Shown: positions 44,382-53,515, counted from the stretch's first letter. The stretch is DNA of 64,000 nt from Peptostreptococcus porci (GCF_009695815.1 NZ_VUNE01000001.1:310001-374000), one strand, 5' to 3'. A program made the numbers and translations. Notes: generated from the sequence alone by a model not told the origin.

Positions 44382-45437
44382 ATGGAAAATTTGGATTCGA
44401 GAGAAAGGATGAAGCTTTTTTATAGTGGGGAAAAAATAGATAGAATTCCGATGCTTTCATGTGCAACAATGTATTCTGGCTATAGAAAAGGACTTTCATC
44501 AAGCGAGTTTTATTTTGATGTGAAAAAATCGTATCATTCTCAGAAAGAAATAATTGAAGAGAATGGTTATGATGATTTACCATGTTTTGATTTACCAAGT
44601 GGAGAAATGTTAGATTTTGGAGGAGAAATGATTATTAGCAGTGGTGAAAGAGTATCCTTGCCACTGGTAAAAAAATATGCAATAGAATCGATTGAGGATG
44701 CTTGGAATTTTCAATTGCCACCGATGAGCGAGAGAAAATTTACAAAACTGAATATTGAGTTTTTGAAGTATGCTCAAAAGCAAGGACAATTTGGTGTATC
44801 CATTTGTGCAGGATCGCCATTTACAATGGTAGGCTCTATGGTCAAAACAGACCTGCTGTTGAGGTGGGTAATAAAAGAGAAAGAAGCAGTTCATCATTTA
44901 TTGGAGATTGCCAAAAGGTATTTGTTAGAAACTGCTGATTTATATATCAAGGAGTTTGGAATAGAGAGATGTTCCGTTTCTTCCAACTATCCATTTGAAT
45001 CAAATGGACTTATTTCGCCTAAAATATTTGAGAGATTTGCATATCCATCAATGATGGAGATTCATGAGGAGCTAAGGTCAAGGGGGCTTAAAAATTTTGG
45101 AATTCATCTTTGTGGGAATCATAGCAAAAATCTTGAATTTTTCAAAGATCTTAATTTACCACAAAGAAGCTTTATTTCATCAGATGAAGCAAATTCACTA
45201 AAGCTGGTATCAGAAACACTGGGAAAATATCATATATATGGAGGGAATGTATCTACAAATTTATTGGTAAATGGAAGTGCAAAGCAGGTATACCAGCAGT
45301 CAAGAGAAATCATTCGAGATATGAAATATAATGAAGGCGGATTTGCTTTGATGCCATCATGTGATTTGCCAATTAACACCAAACCGGAGAATTTGGATGC
45401 AATGAAGAAATCAGTTTATGATTTTGGGAGATATTGA
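44382..45437 (+). CDS. UroD-like protein, corrinoid methyltransferase superfamily
   Basis: A 351-residue TIM-barrel protein of the uroporphyrinogen decarboxylase family. The conserved tail and the presence of HLCGN (about 245) and PSCDLPINTKPENL near the C-terminus give the His-x-Cys...Cys zinc pattern of MtaA/MtbA-type methyltransferases, which move a methyl group between a corrinoid protein and a thiol or folate; true heme-pathway UroD lacks these zinc ligands. No corrinoid protein gene is next to it. With the upstream transporter and DUF169 it suggests use of a methylated amine or similar compound. ATG at 44382 has only a weak ribosome site. Confidence 0.82.
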   Translation: MENLDSRERMKLFYSGEKIDRIPMLSCATMYSGYRKGLSSSEFYFDVKKSYHSQKEIIEENGYDDLPCFDLPSGEMLDFGGEMIISSGERVSLPLVKKYAIESIEDAWNFQLPPMSERKFTKLNIEFLKYAQKQGQFGVSICAGSPFTMVGSMVKTDLLLRWVIKEKEAVHHLLEIAKRYLLETADLYIKEFGIERCSVSSNYPFESNGLISPKIFERFAYPSMMEIHEELRSRGLKNFGIHLCGNHSKNLEFFKDLNLPQRSFISSDEANSLKLVSETLGKYHIYGGNVSTNLLVNGSAKQVYQQSREIIRDMKYNEGGFALMPSCDLPINTKPENLDAMKKSVYDFGRY

Positions 45438-45583
45438 CAACTATATAAACTTTAATCAAGACGATAAACGTATAATTTATTGTCTTTTTTAGTTTATAGA
45501 AGCAGATTAGAAAATACTAGATGAGATGTTCCAAGCAAAGCTATGAAAGCTATGAATTGATAGCTACGATTTTCATAAAATAC

Positions 45584-45636
45584 TTGACAAAATATATCGA
45601 GCTACGATATAATTTTATATATCGAAATACGATGTA
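45584..45636 (+). promoter_or_regulatory. padR promoter with tandem operator dyads
   Basis: TTGACA (45584-45589), 18 bases, TATAAT (45608-45613). A perfect dyad TATATCG-5-CGATATA (45593-45611) overlaps the -10, and a second one TATATCG-5-CGATGTA (45618-45636) follows 25 bases later. These are strong candidates for PadR autorepression sites. Confidence 0.75.
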
Positions 45637-45662
45637 TCGAATTAGGATATAGGAGAATGGTT

Positions 45663-46004
45663 ATGGATTTAAAGCTAAAAAGAATATATATTCCAATGTC
45701 TGAAACGGCGTTTTATATTTTGTTTTGTCTGCAAAGTCCTCAACATGGTTACGGTATTGGCAATGCTGTAAAGGAAATGACTAGTAACGAAGTCGTTATA
45801 AGTCCTGGCACAATGTATGGAACACTTTCGAAAATGGAGAAGGACGGCTTAATAATGTTGATAAACGAGGTAGAAAAAAGAAAAATATATGAAATTACAG
45901 ATCTGGGAAGAGAAATATTGGATATAGAACTGAGAAGAATAAAGAGATTGTACAAAAATAGTATTGGAGATGATTATCATGGCGAAAACAATCACAAAGT
46001 TTAG
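45663..46004 (+). CDS. PadR-family transcriptional regulator
   Basis: A 113-residue regulator from the ATG at 45663 (GGAG seven bases upstream). The winged helix (about 8-85) shows the PadR pattern ETAFYILFCLQSPQHGYGI and SPGTMYGTLSKMEKDGLI. There is only a short C-terminal helix, as in the PadR-s2 subfamily. It overlaps the DUF2812 gene by 26 bases, a standard pairing. Candidate operators cover its own promoter. Confidence 0.92.
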   Translation: MDLKLKRIYIPMSETAFYILFCLQSPQHGYGIGNAVKEMTSNEVVISPGTMYGTLSKMEKDGLIMLINEVEKRKIYEITDLGREILDIELRRIKRLYKNSIGDDYHGENNHKV

Positions 46005-46530
46005 AATATTTACAATAGCAGACTATATAGAGGAACAGAAATGGCTAGAAGAACAACATAAAAAAGGATGGAAGCTGGTAAAATTTATTCCACCATTCTT
46101 GTTTAAATTTGAAGAATGTGAACCTGATAATTTTTACTATCAGCTTGACTTCAAGAATGAAAAAGCTTCTAGCGACTATATAGGAATTTTTAATGATTAT
46201 GGTTGGGAGTATTGTGGTTCTTGTTTTGGATGGAATTATTTTAGAAAGCCAGAAAAGCTAGTGGAAAATGAAAGTGAAAAAGAGATCTTTTCAGACAATG
46301 AATCAAGGCTTGATATGATTAGTCATATATACAAAACCAGAATGATTCCGTTATTAGTAGTGTTTTTGACAATTATTATACCGAATGTTGTGAGAGGTAT
46401 TAATAATCATAGTGGAGCTGTACGTAATGCGTTATACTATATGTTTCTAGTATTATTCATAGTCTATGTTATGATTATAGGGTATTGCGGAAGAAAGTTG
46501 AATAAAATAAAAAATGATAATAAAAAATAA
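45979..46530 (+). CDS. DUF2812 membrane protein
   Basis: A 183-residue protein started at the ATG at 45979 (GGAG ten bases upstream). A soluble N-terminal domain (about 1-95) has the DUF2812 pattern ADYIEEQKWLEEQHKKGWKL and YGWEYCGSCFGWNYFRKP; two membrane segments follow (about 118-138 and 148-170). DUF2812 proteins are almost always encoded with PadR regulators and may act as their membrane partner, but the function is unknown. Confidence 0.88.
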   Translation: MAKTITKFRIFTIADYIEEQKWLEEQHKKGWKLVKFIPPFLFKFEECEPDNFYYQLDFKNEKASSDYIGIFNDYGWEYCGSCFGWNYFRKPEKLVENESEKEIFSDNESRLDMISHIYKTRMIPLLVVFLTIIIPNVVRGINNHSGAVRNALYYMFLVLFIVYVMIIGYCGRKLNKIKNDNKK

Positions 46531-46572
46531 TTGAGAATAACTATTGATTAATAAATGCAAATGATATATAAT
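46530..46572 (+). promoter_or_regulatory. Siderophore-operon promoter with Fur-like box
   Basis: TTGATT (46544-46549), 17 bases, TATAAT (46567-46572). The 19-mer at 46530-46548 (ATTGAGAATAACTATTGAT) matches the Fur consensus at 14 of 18 defined positions and overlaps the -35. Confidence 0.55.
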
Positions 46573-46735
46573 ATGCTTGAGCAGAGTTAATTAATTCTGT
46601 TTTGTTCATTGATATGTGTCGATGATTAATTCTTTTATTTGGTGATCACTTAAGAAAAAATTATTGTATTTATGTAACAGTAGTTTATAAGTACCAACGG
46701 TAGATTTATTGCTGTTGGTGCTTATTTTTTTTAAA
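46573..46735 (+). promoter_or_regulatory. Long 5' leader with terminator before siderophore operon
   Basis: About 160 bases of leader. It contains a near-palindrome CAGAGTTAATTAATTCTG (46583-46600) and ends in a rho-independent terminator: AAGTACCAAC (46688-46697) pairs with GTTGGTGCTT and is followed by eight T. A terminator between promoter and genes implies attenuation or a riboswitch-like control. I see no known riboswitch class. Confidence 0.5.
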
Positions 46736-46752
46736 ACTTATTTAATAGGGGA

Positions 46753-46959
46753 ATGGTGATATGTAATGTATACTTTGATTTAACGAGAGAATCAATAGGA
46801 ATACCAGTTGTGAGAGTTCTGATGACATCGCCGGTACAGACACTAGCATCTCCATTGACTGTAGTTAGTCAGAGAACGATTTCTTTCCAAAATACTATGG
46901 GGTATTCCGAACAAAAGGTTGAGTACGAAGATTTGTATATGGGAATTTATCCACACTAA
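46753..46959 (+). pseudogene. Possible YcaO-domain remnant
   Basis: A 68-codon frame whose beginning, VYFDLTRESIGIPVVRV, matches the conserved segment of YcaO cyclodehydratases just before their C-terminus; the end reads YEDLYMGIYPH. The ATP-binding core is absent, so if the match is real only a fragment remains. YcaO enzymes make azolines and thioamides in peptides. The fragment has a GGGGAATGG site and stands 23 bases before the siderophore-binding-protein gene, so it may still be translated as a leader. Confidence 0.45.
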
Positions 46960-46982
46960 TAATTGTAAGTAGGAGTGAAGAT

Positions 46983-47966
46983 ATGAATAGTAAGAAATTT
47001 TTAAAAGTTTTTGTCATTATGATAGCATTGATTGTAAGCTTGGTAGGATGCTCAAAAAAAGAGAGCGAGAGTAATGAAAATAGTAATGCGGGTGAAGTGG
47101 TAATAAAAAATTATGGTATTACTACTAAATATGATAAGGCACCTGAGAGAGTAATTCCTCTTAGTTATGATGCTGCGCAAATTTTGGTCGCATTGGGACT
47201 TGAAAATAAAATTGTTGGCGTTGCTACTGCAGAGGGAAGCTATAAAGATTGCCTTCAAAAATATCAAGAAAAGCTATCTAAGCTCGATATAATAGTTGAA
47301 GGTACGCCAAATTTTGAAACTTTATTGTCAAAACAACCTGACTTTGTATATGCAACTGTGTATACTTTCGGTAAACATGGTGTTGCACCAGTTGAAGATT
47401 TTCAACGTGAGAAAATCAACTTTTATTGTATTAATGGAACATATTCCAAAGAGCCATCAATATCAGATATTTATACGGATATAAACGACCTTGGGAAAAT
47501 TTTCAGAAAAGAAAGTGAAGCGAAAAAAATAGTAGACGAACTAAAAGAGCGAGAAAATTCGTTGAGGAATAAGATCAAAAAAAGTGATATAAAAGTAATG
47601 GCTTTTGATAGTGGGGATAAAACTGTAATGACAAGTGGGAAAGGTATTGAGAACGAAATCATAAGTTTGGCAGGAGGAAAAAATGTTTTTTCTGATTTGC
47701 AAAACTCGTTTGAGGAGGTAAGCTGGGAAGAGGTAGCAAAGAGAAATCCTGATATTATTCTCGTACATAGTTATGACCAAGGAGAAACAGCAGGAACAGT
47801 AGAAGAAAAGATAAAAAAATTGAAAAGTAATCCTGCATTGGAGAATGTTACAGCAATAAAAAATAATAACTTTGTAGTGGTAAAATTAGTGGAAGTTTTC
47901 CCAGGATTGCAGGTTTTTGATGCAGCTGAAAGATTAAACGAGAAAATAATTCAGCTTGAAAAATAA
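46983..47966 (+). CDS. Siderophore/cobalamin-type substrate-binding lipoprotein
   Basis: A 327-residue lipoprotein with lipobox LVGC (about 19-22). The FecB/BtuF-type periplasmic-binding fold (about 40-327) has ERVIPLSYDAAQILVALGLENKIVGV, the long connecting helix with KIFRKESEAKKIVDELKER, and a closing EVFPGLQVFDAAERL. The ligand is an iron-siderophore, heme or corrinoid. A 9-bp hairpin (47998-48024) separates it from the permease gene. First intact gene of a probable iron-uptake operon. Confidence 0.9.
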   Translation: MNSKKFLKVFVIMIALIVSLVGCSKKESESNENSNAGEVVIKNYGITTKYDKAPERVIPLSYDAAQILVALGLENKIVGVATAEGSYKDCLQKYQEKLSKLDIIVEGTPNFETLLSKQPDFVYATVYTFGKHGVAPVEDFQREKINFYCINGTYSKEPSISDIYTDINDLGKIFRKESEAKKIVDELKERENSLRNKIKKSDIKVMAFDSGDKTVMTSGKGIENEIISLAGGKNVFSDLQNSFEEVSWEEVAKRNPDIILVHSYDQGETAGTVEEKIKKLKSNPALENVTAIKNNNFVVVKLVEVFPGLQVFDAAERLNEKIIQLEK

Positions 47967-47997
47967 GTTTGCATATTAATGAAAAAATATATTTGAG

Positions 47998-48024
47998 TGA
48001 TACTGGATATTTTGACCAGTATCA
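47998..48024 (+). other. Hairpin between binding-protein and permease genes
   Basis: TGATACTGG and CCAGTATCA pair perfectly around a 9-base loop; no T run follows. Probably limits 3' decay and boosts the upstream lipoprotein mRNA. Confidence 0.5.
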
Positions 48025-48048
48025 TTCAAATTGAGAAGAGGTGTTTTC

Positions 48049-49074
48049 TTGAAAAAGTATAAAAAAATATGTATTGTTCTGTTTATACTAATTTTAATAT
48101 CAATACCATTGTCAACTTTTCTAGGTTCCGCAAATATAACTTTTAGTCAAGTAATTGATGTCTACAAATATCATCTACCATTTGCAAACGCTTCGTTGGA
48201 GGATATGGGATTAAATAGTATTATTTGGAATATTAGGCTACCGAGGACGATTGTAGCTGTTATTGTCGGAAGTGGATTGGCGATGACTGGTTGCATAATG
48301 CAGGCATTGACGGGGAATATTATGGCAGAACCTTATACTCTCGGAATACAATCTGGTGCGGGTATGTTTGCCGCTTTTTCTATCGCTTTTTTTGATTCTG
48401 TGTCGCCGATAGGAATTATTGGAACAAACACTATGGCATTTTTGGGGGCAATGCTCGTGATGCTTTCTGTGTATACTATATCCTCAAGGAGCAAATCGTT
48501 TTCAAGATCAAATTTAATCTTGGTGGGTATTTCGATTTCGATGCTATGTAGTGCGATAACACAATTAATAATAGCATTTGCCCCTGATAATTCCAAGGTT
48601 AGAGGTATTGTATTTTGGATGATGGGAGGATTAGGAGGTATTCATTGGGAAGACATTCCATTTTCTCTAATAGTTTGCTTGACGGGGTTTGCTATATCAT
48701 TCTTTTTGTCGGAACAATTAAATATTATTTCGATGGGAAAAGAAACAGCTATAATACTTGGAGTCAAAATAAATAGGTTGAATAAAATACTACTATTGTT
48801 GGTTTCTATTATTGTTGGAGCACTGGTATCGATAAGTGGTAGCGTAGGCTTTGTGGGACTTATTATACCTCATTTGGCAAGGAGATTTATTGGGGCTAAT
48901 CATAAAGAGCTTATTCCTGTATCGACCCTATTAGGAGGTCTATTTTTGGTTTGGGCGGACACAACGTCAAGGATTATTGTAGCTCCAAAAGATCTTCCAA
49001 TTGGCGTGTTAACTTCATTAATAGGCGTTCCATTTTTCCTTTTCATTATGAAAAAAAGAGGTCAGGTGATGTGA
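48049..49074 (+). CDS. FecCD-family permease
   Basis: A 341-residue permease started at the TTG at 48049, six bases after GAGGTG; the frame begins at a TTG at 48031. About ten membrane segments. The conserved LPRTIVAVIVGSGLAMTGCIMQALTGN and the late SISGSVGFVGLIIPHLARRFIGANHKELIPVS are FecCD hallmarks. It forms a homodimeric channel for iron-siderophore (or corrinoid) import. Overlaps the ATPase start by four bases. Confidence 0.93.
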   Translation: MKKYKKICIVLFILILISIPLSTFLGSANITFSQVIDVYKYHLPFANASLEDMGLNSIIWNIRLPRTIVAVIVGSGLAMTGCIMQALTGNIMAEPYTLGIQSGAGMFAAFSIAFFDSVSPIGIIGTNTMAFLGAMLVMLSVYTISSRSKSFSRSNLILVGISISMLCSAITQLIIAFAPDNSKVRGIVFWMMGGLGGIHWEDIPFSLIVCLTGFAISFFLSEQLNIISMGKETAIILGVKINRLNKILLLLVSIIVGALVSISGSVGFVGLIIPHLARRFIGANHKELIPVSTLLGGLFLVWADTTSRIIVAPKDLPIGVLTSLIGVPFFLFIMKKRGQVM

Positions 49075-49850
49075 AATTGAATAAAGTAAGAATAAATGAT
49101 TTGACATTTTCCATCGGTAGTAAGGTTATATGTGATGGTATTACTGTAAATTTTAAAAGAGATTCTTTTACGGGTATCATAGGTCCAAATGGTAGTGGTA
49201 AAAGTACATTATTAAAGCAAATATATAGAGTCATTGAACCTAATCAAGGAAAAATATTCATAGACGACTGCAACATCAGAGATTTTGATTCGAAAAAATT
49301 AGCAAAGATAATGGCTGTTTTACCACAGGAGAATCAAAGTGATTTTGACTACACTGTTGGAGATATTGTTTTGATGGGGAGATTTCCTTATCATAGCATT
49401 TTTGGCAGTGGTTGTCCGCATGAAGAAGATAATTTGATTATGAAAGAATATTTAGATTTGGTCGGCTTAAAAGACAGAGAGCATCGGTTCTTTAAGACTT
49501 TATCAGGAGGTGAAAAGCAAAGAGTGCTGTTGGCAAGGGCACTGGCTCAAAAAAGTAATTTGATAGTACTTGACGAGGTAACTAATCATTTAGATATTGG
49601 GTACCAGTATAAGATATTGGAAATCCTGAGAAAATTGGGTTTAACTATTATTGCGGCTATACACGATCTAAATCTCGCAATGAAGTTTTGTGATGAAATA
49701 ATTTTGATCGATGGTGGAAAGGTTATTGATACAGGAAAGCCAAGAGATGTGATTACAGAGACAGTTTTAAGAGACATATTTAGGGTTAATGCAAGAATTG
49801 TTGAGGATGGTGATACGACAGTAATTGATTATATTAGCTCATATTATTAA
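49071..49850 (+). CDS. Siderophore ABC ATP-binding protein, FecE/FhuC type
   Basis: A 259-residue ATPase. GTG at 49071 overlaps the permease stop (GTGATGTGA) and is preceded by GAGGT; the longer open frame upstream lies within the permease gene. Walker A is GPNGSGKST, the signature LSGGEKQR and Walker B LIVLDEVTNHLD. VLPQENQSDFDYTVGDIVLMGRFPY is typical of the FecE/FhuC/BtuD group. Third component of the importer. Confidence 0.94.
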   Translation: MKLNKVRINDLTFSIGSKVICDGITVNFKRDSFTGIIGPNGSGKSTLLKQIYRVIEPNQGKIFIDDCNIRDFDSKKLAKIMAVLPQENQSDFDYTVGDIVLMGRFPYHSIFGSGCPHEEDNLIMKEYLDLVGLKDREHRFFKTLSGGEKQRVLLARALAQKSNLIVLDEVTNHLDIGYQYKILEILRKLGLTIIAAIHDLNLAMKFCDEIILIDGGKVIDTGKPRDVITETVLRDIFRVNARIVEDGDTTVIDYISSYY

Positions 49851-49910
49851 AGATTGAATGGTAGTTTAGTATTGGCAGTTTTTTACTAGATTTTGAAGGG
49901 AGTAGTTTGA

Positions 49911-51707
49911 ATGTTCATTAACAAAGCATTGATTTCATTTGCAAAGGGATCTGAAAATAAAATTTTGAAATCAGTATTATCACAGTTATTGATAACGTTT
50001 TTGGCTTCATTGAATGCTCTGTGCATGAGTATTCTTATAAATAGAGCAATAGGCAATAAATACATGCTCTCACAAAATATATTAATTGTTTTGTTCGTAA
50101 TTATATCTGTACTTTTGATGTCAAGAGTGTTGAGTAAAATAAATATTAAGCTGGTCACAAGTGCAGGAGTAAGTATAAAAGACAATGTTAGAACAAAAAT
50201 CATACAGAAGCTTTTTTTGTTGGGACCGGGCTATTCATCCAATATAAGGACAGGAGCTTTGACTTCAATTTTTACAACAAGGGTTGAGTGGCTTATGAAC
50301 TATTATACAAAGTACATGCCAGTGGTTCTAAGTGCAGTAATAAATTCGATATTTTTTATTGTATTTTTGACATATATTGATTTTTATGTTGGGATGACAG
50401 CATTTATATCTGTCTTGATGATGCTGTTTATACCTATGCTGTTTTTTGGAATTATGAAAGAAAAAGGTGAAAAAGAGTGGGATAGACATGCAAAATATTA
50501 TAGTGAATGCTTAGATGGCATTCAAGGGATGATAAATTTAAAGTCATTTAATGCTGACAAAAAATATGTAAATGATATTAAGGAATATGGTGAAGAATAT
50601 AGAAAGTCAATTATGGAACATCTTAGAATTACTATTATTGAAGGCACATTTTCGGAATTTTTTGTCAGAGTTGGAACTGCACTGACAATAGCAATATTGG
50701 GTTGGAGATGTGTCTATGGTTTTGTGGAAAAAGAGTTGTTAATCATGGCTTTTTTCTCTGTAGGTGCGACTTTCTCACCTATGTTGTCGCTAATTAACGC
50801 ATGGCATTTGGGATTTCAAGGCGTATCCGGTTCATATTCGATTGATGAGTTTTTGAAGATAGAGAGCAAGGATATAATGGTTAATAGATTTATATCTAAA
50901 AATCTAATGCAACGGGATGAACTTGAAAAGTATATGGATTTAGATGATGATGTAGAAAAAATACAGAGTTTAAGAAATAGTGAGCACCATATTTCATTTG
51001 ATGATGTATGCTTTAAGTATTTGGGAGAAAGTGAGAATGCAGTAGAAAACATATCGATTGATATTGAAAAAGGAAAGATAGTGGCAATAGTAGGACCATC
51101 AGGAGCCGGAAAATCAACACTAGCTGGATTACTTATAGGCTTTTATAGACCAAGCAGTGGATCAATAAGGCTTGGAAACAAAGTGTTAGAAAATGATACA
51201 GCTGAATTTTTTGTCGAAAACATATCTGCTGTTTGGCAAAATAATCATCTGTTCTCAGGAACTATTTACGATAATATAAGAATAGGGAGATGGAATGCAA
51301 CGCAGGAAGAAATTCATGATGTTGCAAGAAAAGCCATGATCCACGATATTATTATGTCGTTGCCGGATAAGTACGACACAAACATTAGTGAACTAGGTGG
51401 TAAATTTTCGACAGGAGAGAGACAGCGTATAGCCATAGCACGTGCATTTTTGAAAGATACATCAGTTTTGATTTTTGATGAAGCTACATCTTCTATAGAT
51501 AGAGAAAATGAGATGTATATTCAAAAAGCATTTGAAAATTTAAAAGGAGATAGAGCTATTTTCATTATAGCTCATAGACTTTCAACCATAAAAATGGCTG
51601 ATGAGATATGTTATATAGAAAATGGAAAAATCATAAATAGGGGAAGTCATAAAGAGTTGTTGGCTAACTCCGCTTCATATAGGAGGTTGTTGGGAGGTAT
51701 AGACTAG
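49911..51707 (+). CDS. ABC transporter with fused membrane and ATPase domains (first of pair)
   Basis: A 598-residue exporter-fold ABC protein. Six membrane segments (about 20-310) precede the ATPase (about 360-595), with Walker A GPSGAGKST and Walker B VLIFDEATS. The signature is FSTGERQR, departing from LSGGQ, so one ATP site may be weak, as in heterodimeric transporters. The gene is two bases from its partner at 51709. Placement behind a siderophore importer is like YbtPQ/IrtAB, which use an exporter fold to import or process iron complexes. Export of a siderophore is the alternative. Confidence 0.87.
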   Translation: MFINKALISFAKGSENKILKSVLSQLLITFLASLNALCMSILINRAIGNKYMLSQNILIVLFVIISVLLMSRVLSKINIKLVTSAGVSIKDNVRTKIIQKLFLLGPGYSSNIRTGALTSIFTTRVEWLMNYYTKYMPVVLSAVINSIFFIVFLTYIDFYVGMTAFISVLMMLFIPMLFFGIMKEKGEKEWDRHAKYYSECLDGIQGMINLKSFNADKKYVNDIKEYGEEYRKSIMEHLRITIIEGTFSEFFVRVGTALTIAILGWRCVYGFVEKELLIMAFFSVGATFSPMLSLINAWHLGFQGVSGSYSIDEFLKIESKDIMVNRFISKNLMQRDELEKYMDLDDDVEKIQSLRNSEHHISFDDVCFKYLGESENAVENISIDIEKGKIVAIVGPSGAGKSTLAGLLIGFYRPSSGSIRLGNKVLENDTAEFFVENISAVWQNNHLFSGTIYDNIRIGRWNATQEEIHDVARKAMIHDIIMSLPDKYDTNISELGGKFSTGERQRIAIARAFLKDTSVLIFDEATSSIDRENEMYIQKAFENLKGDRAIFIIAHRLSTIKMADEICYIENGKIINRGSHKELLANSASYRRLLGGID

Positions 51708-51708
51708 T

Positions 51709-53460
51709 ATGGGACGATTAAAGTATGTTTTTTTACTTTCTGAGTATATTAATAATTACAAGGCAAAGATGTTTTTTTGTATTGTAATTCATAGCTTGTA
51801 TAAAATGATGCCAATTTGTCTCGGATTTGAAACGGCATTTATTATTTCAACAGCCTTTAGTGGAAATCTACACTATCCAGAACGACATTTTTTCATAGTT
51901 TTGGGTATGATTATTTCAACGGCATTGCTAAATTATTTAGATATTTTGGTCTCACACGATGTTGCGTATAAAATATTAACTGAATTGAGAAATTTGTCAT
52001 ATGAAAAAATGGCACAAATATCACCAGCGGGTTTGGATGGTGAAAAGAGTGGGAATATAATGTCTATTGTTTTGGAAGACATAGAGATTTTGGAATGGTT
52101 TTATGCTCATTCCATCATTCAAATTTTTGTGGCAATTATTTTGCCAACATTGGCACTGGTGATAATGAGCTATTTTTCTGGATATATTTCTGTTTTACTA
52201 CTTTTATTCATTCTTCTAATGGTTTCTATTCCATATATGTCAAGGAAAAGATCTGACAATCAGGGAATAAAGATACAATCTAAATTAGGCAGTTTGAATG
52301 CAATAATAATCGATGGAATACAGGGAATAAAGGATATTGTGACATTTCAATGGCAAAAAGAATATTTTAGAAGAATGTATGAGAGTAATGACGATTATAA
52401 TTTATCATTTTATGAATATTCAAAGCGATCTTCCAGCGAAGTTGCAACTATTAATCTCTTAATCGGAATTTCGTCGGTAGCATCCACTTTAATAATCATT
52501 TATTTTTCACATATTGGAAAATATTCATCTCAGTGGATATTACCATTAATATCTCTTTCAACATTAATCTATGCCCCATTGCAGGAAACTTTGTCAATGA
52601 GCAGTAATTATGGTAGAATTTTCGGTGCAGCAAATAGAGTTTTTGATTTTCTTCAAACTCAGCCTATCGTAAGCGATGACGGAAAAATAAAATGTAATTG
52701 TGTCGCAGATACCTTTAAGAATAAGATTTTATTTGATAATGTCTTTTTTAGCTATGAGGATAAAGCTTCTGGTAAAAAAAATGATGTTTTGAAAGGTATG
52801 TCATTCGAGGTAAAGGAGGGTGAAACTGTAGTTCTCGTAGGGAGTTCTGGGTGTGGTAAAACGACGTGTAGCAAACTTTTGCAACGATTTTGGGATGTTG
52901 AAAAGGGCGGTATTTATATTAATAATATCAATATCAAGGATATAGATTTGTCAGAGCTGAGAAAGCTTATAACAGTTATTCCTCAAGACGTATATCTTTT
53001 TAATAGAAGCATCAAGGATAATTTAAGGCTAGCAAATAAAAATGCCTCAGACGATGATATAATAACAGCTTTAAAAAACGCAAATGCGATTGATTTTGTT
53101 GATAACTTAAAATTCGGAGTAGAAACCTTTGTAGGAGAGAGAGGGATGAGACTTTCCGGTGGGGAAAAGCAGAGGTTATCAATAGCACAGGCTTTTTTAA
53201 AAGATTCTTTGATTCTGGTAATGGATGAAGTGACAGCAAATCTGGATTATAACAATGAAAATATTATTAATCAATCACTAGAAAAATTAAAGAGAAATAA
53301 GATTACATTGATGATTGCTCATAGGCTATCCACAATAAAAACTGCAGATAGAATCGTATATATAAAGGACGGGATATGTGCAGCTGAGGGCTCATTTTGT
53401 GAGCTAATGGAAAATAATGAAGATTTTAGAGCGTTAATTGGCGATGTAAATAACAGTTAA
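51709..53460 (+). CDS. ABC transporter with fused membrane and ATPase domains (second of pair)
   Basis: A 583-residue partner. Six membrane segments (about 20-310) and an ATPase domain (about 340-580) with Walker A GSSGCGKTT, an intact LSGGEKQR signature and Walker B LVMDEVTANLD. It lies two bases after the first ABC protein, so the two should assemble as a heterodimer. No thiol, peptidase or accessory domain is present. It is the last gene before the Fur-box promoter of the CWB2-FMN gene. Confidence 0.87.
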   Translation: MGRLKYVFLLSEYINNYKAKMFFCIVIHSLYKMMPICLGFETAFIISTAFSGNLHYPERHFFIVLGMIISTALLNYLDILVSHDVAYKILTELRNLSYEKMAQISPAGLDGEKSGNIMSIVLEDIEILEWFYAHSIIQIFVAIILPTLALVIMSYFSGYISVLLLLFILLMVSIPYMSRKRSDNQGIKIQSKLGSLNAIIIDGIQGIKDIVTFQWQKEYFRRMYESNDDYNLSFYEYSKRSSSEVATINLLIGISSVASTLIIIYFSHIGKYSSQWILPLISLSTLIYAPLQETLSMSSNYGRIFGAANRVFDFLQTQPIVSDDGKIKCNCVADTFKNKILFDNVFFSYEDKASGKKNDVLKGMSFEVKEGETVVLVGSSGCGKTTCSKLLQRFWDVEKGGIYINNINIKDIDLSELRKLITVIPQDVYLFNRSIKDNLRLANKNASDDDIITALKNANAIDFVDNLKFGVETFVGERGMRLSGGEKQRLSIAQAFLKDSLILVMDEVTANLDYNNENIINQSLEKLKRNKITLMIAHRLSTIKTADRIVYIKDGICAAEGSFCELMENNEDFRALIGDVNNS

Positions 53461-53515
53461 AATTACAATAAAAATCTCCTAAAAAAATTAAATCAAAAAA
53501 AAGAATTATTTGCTA

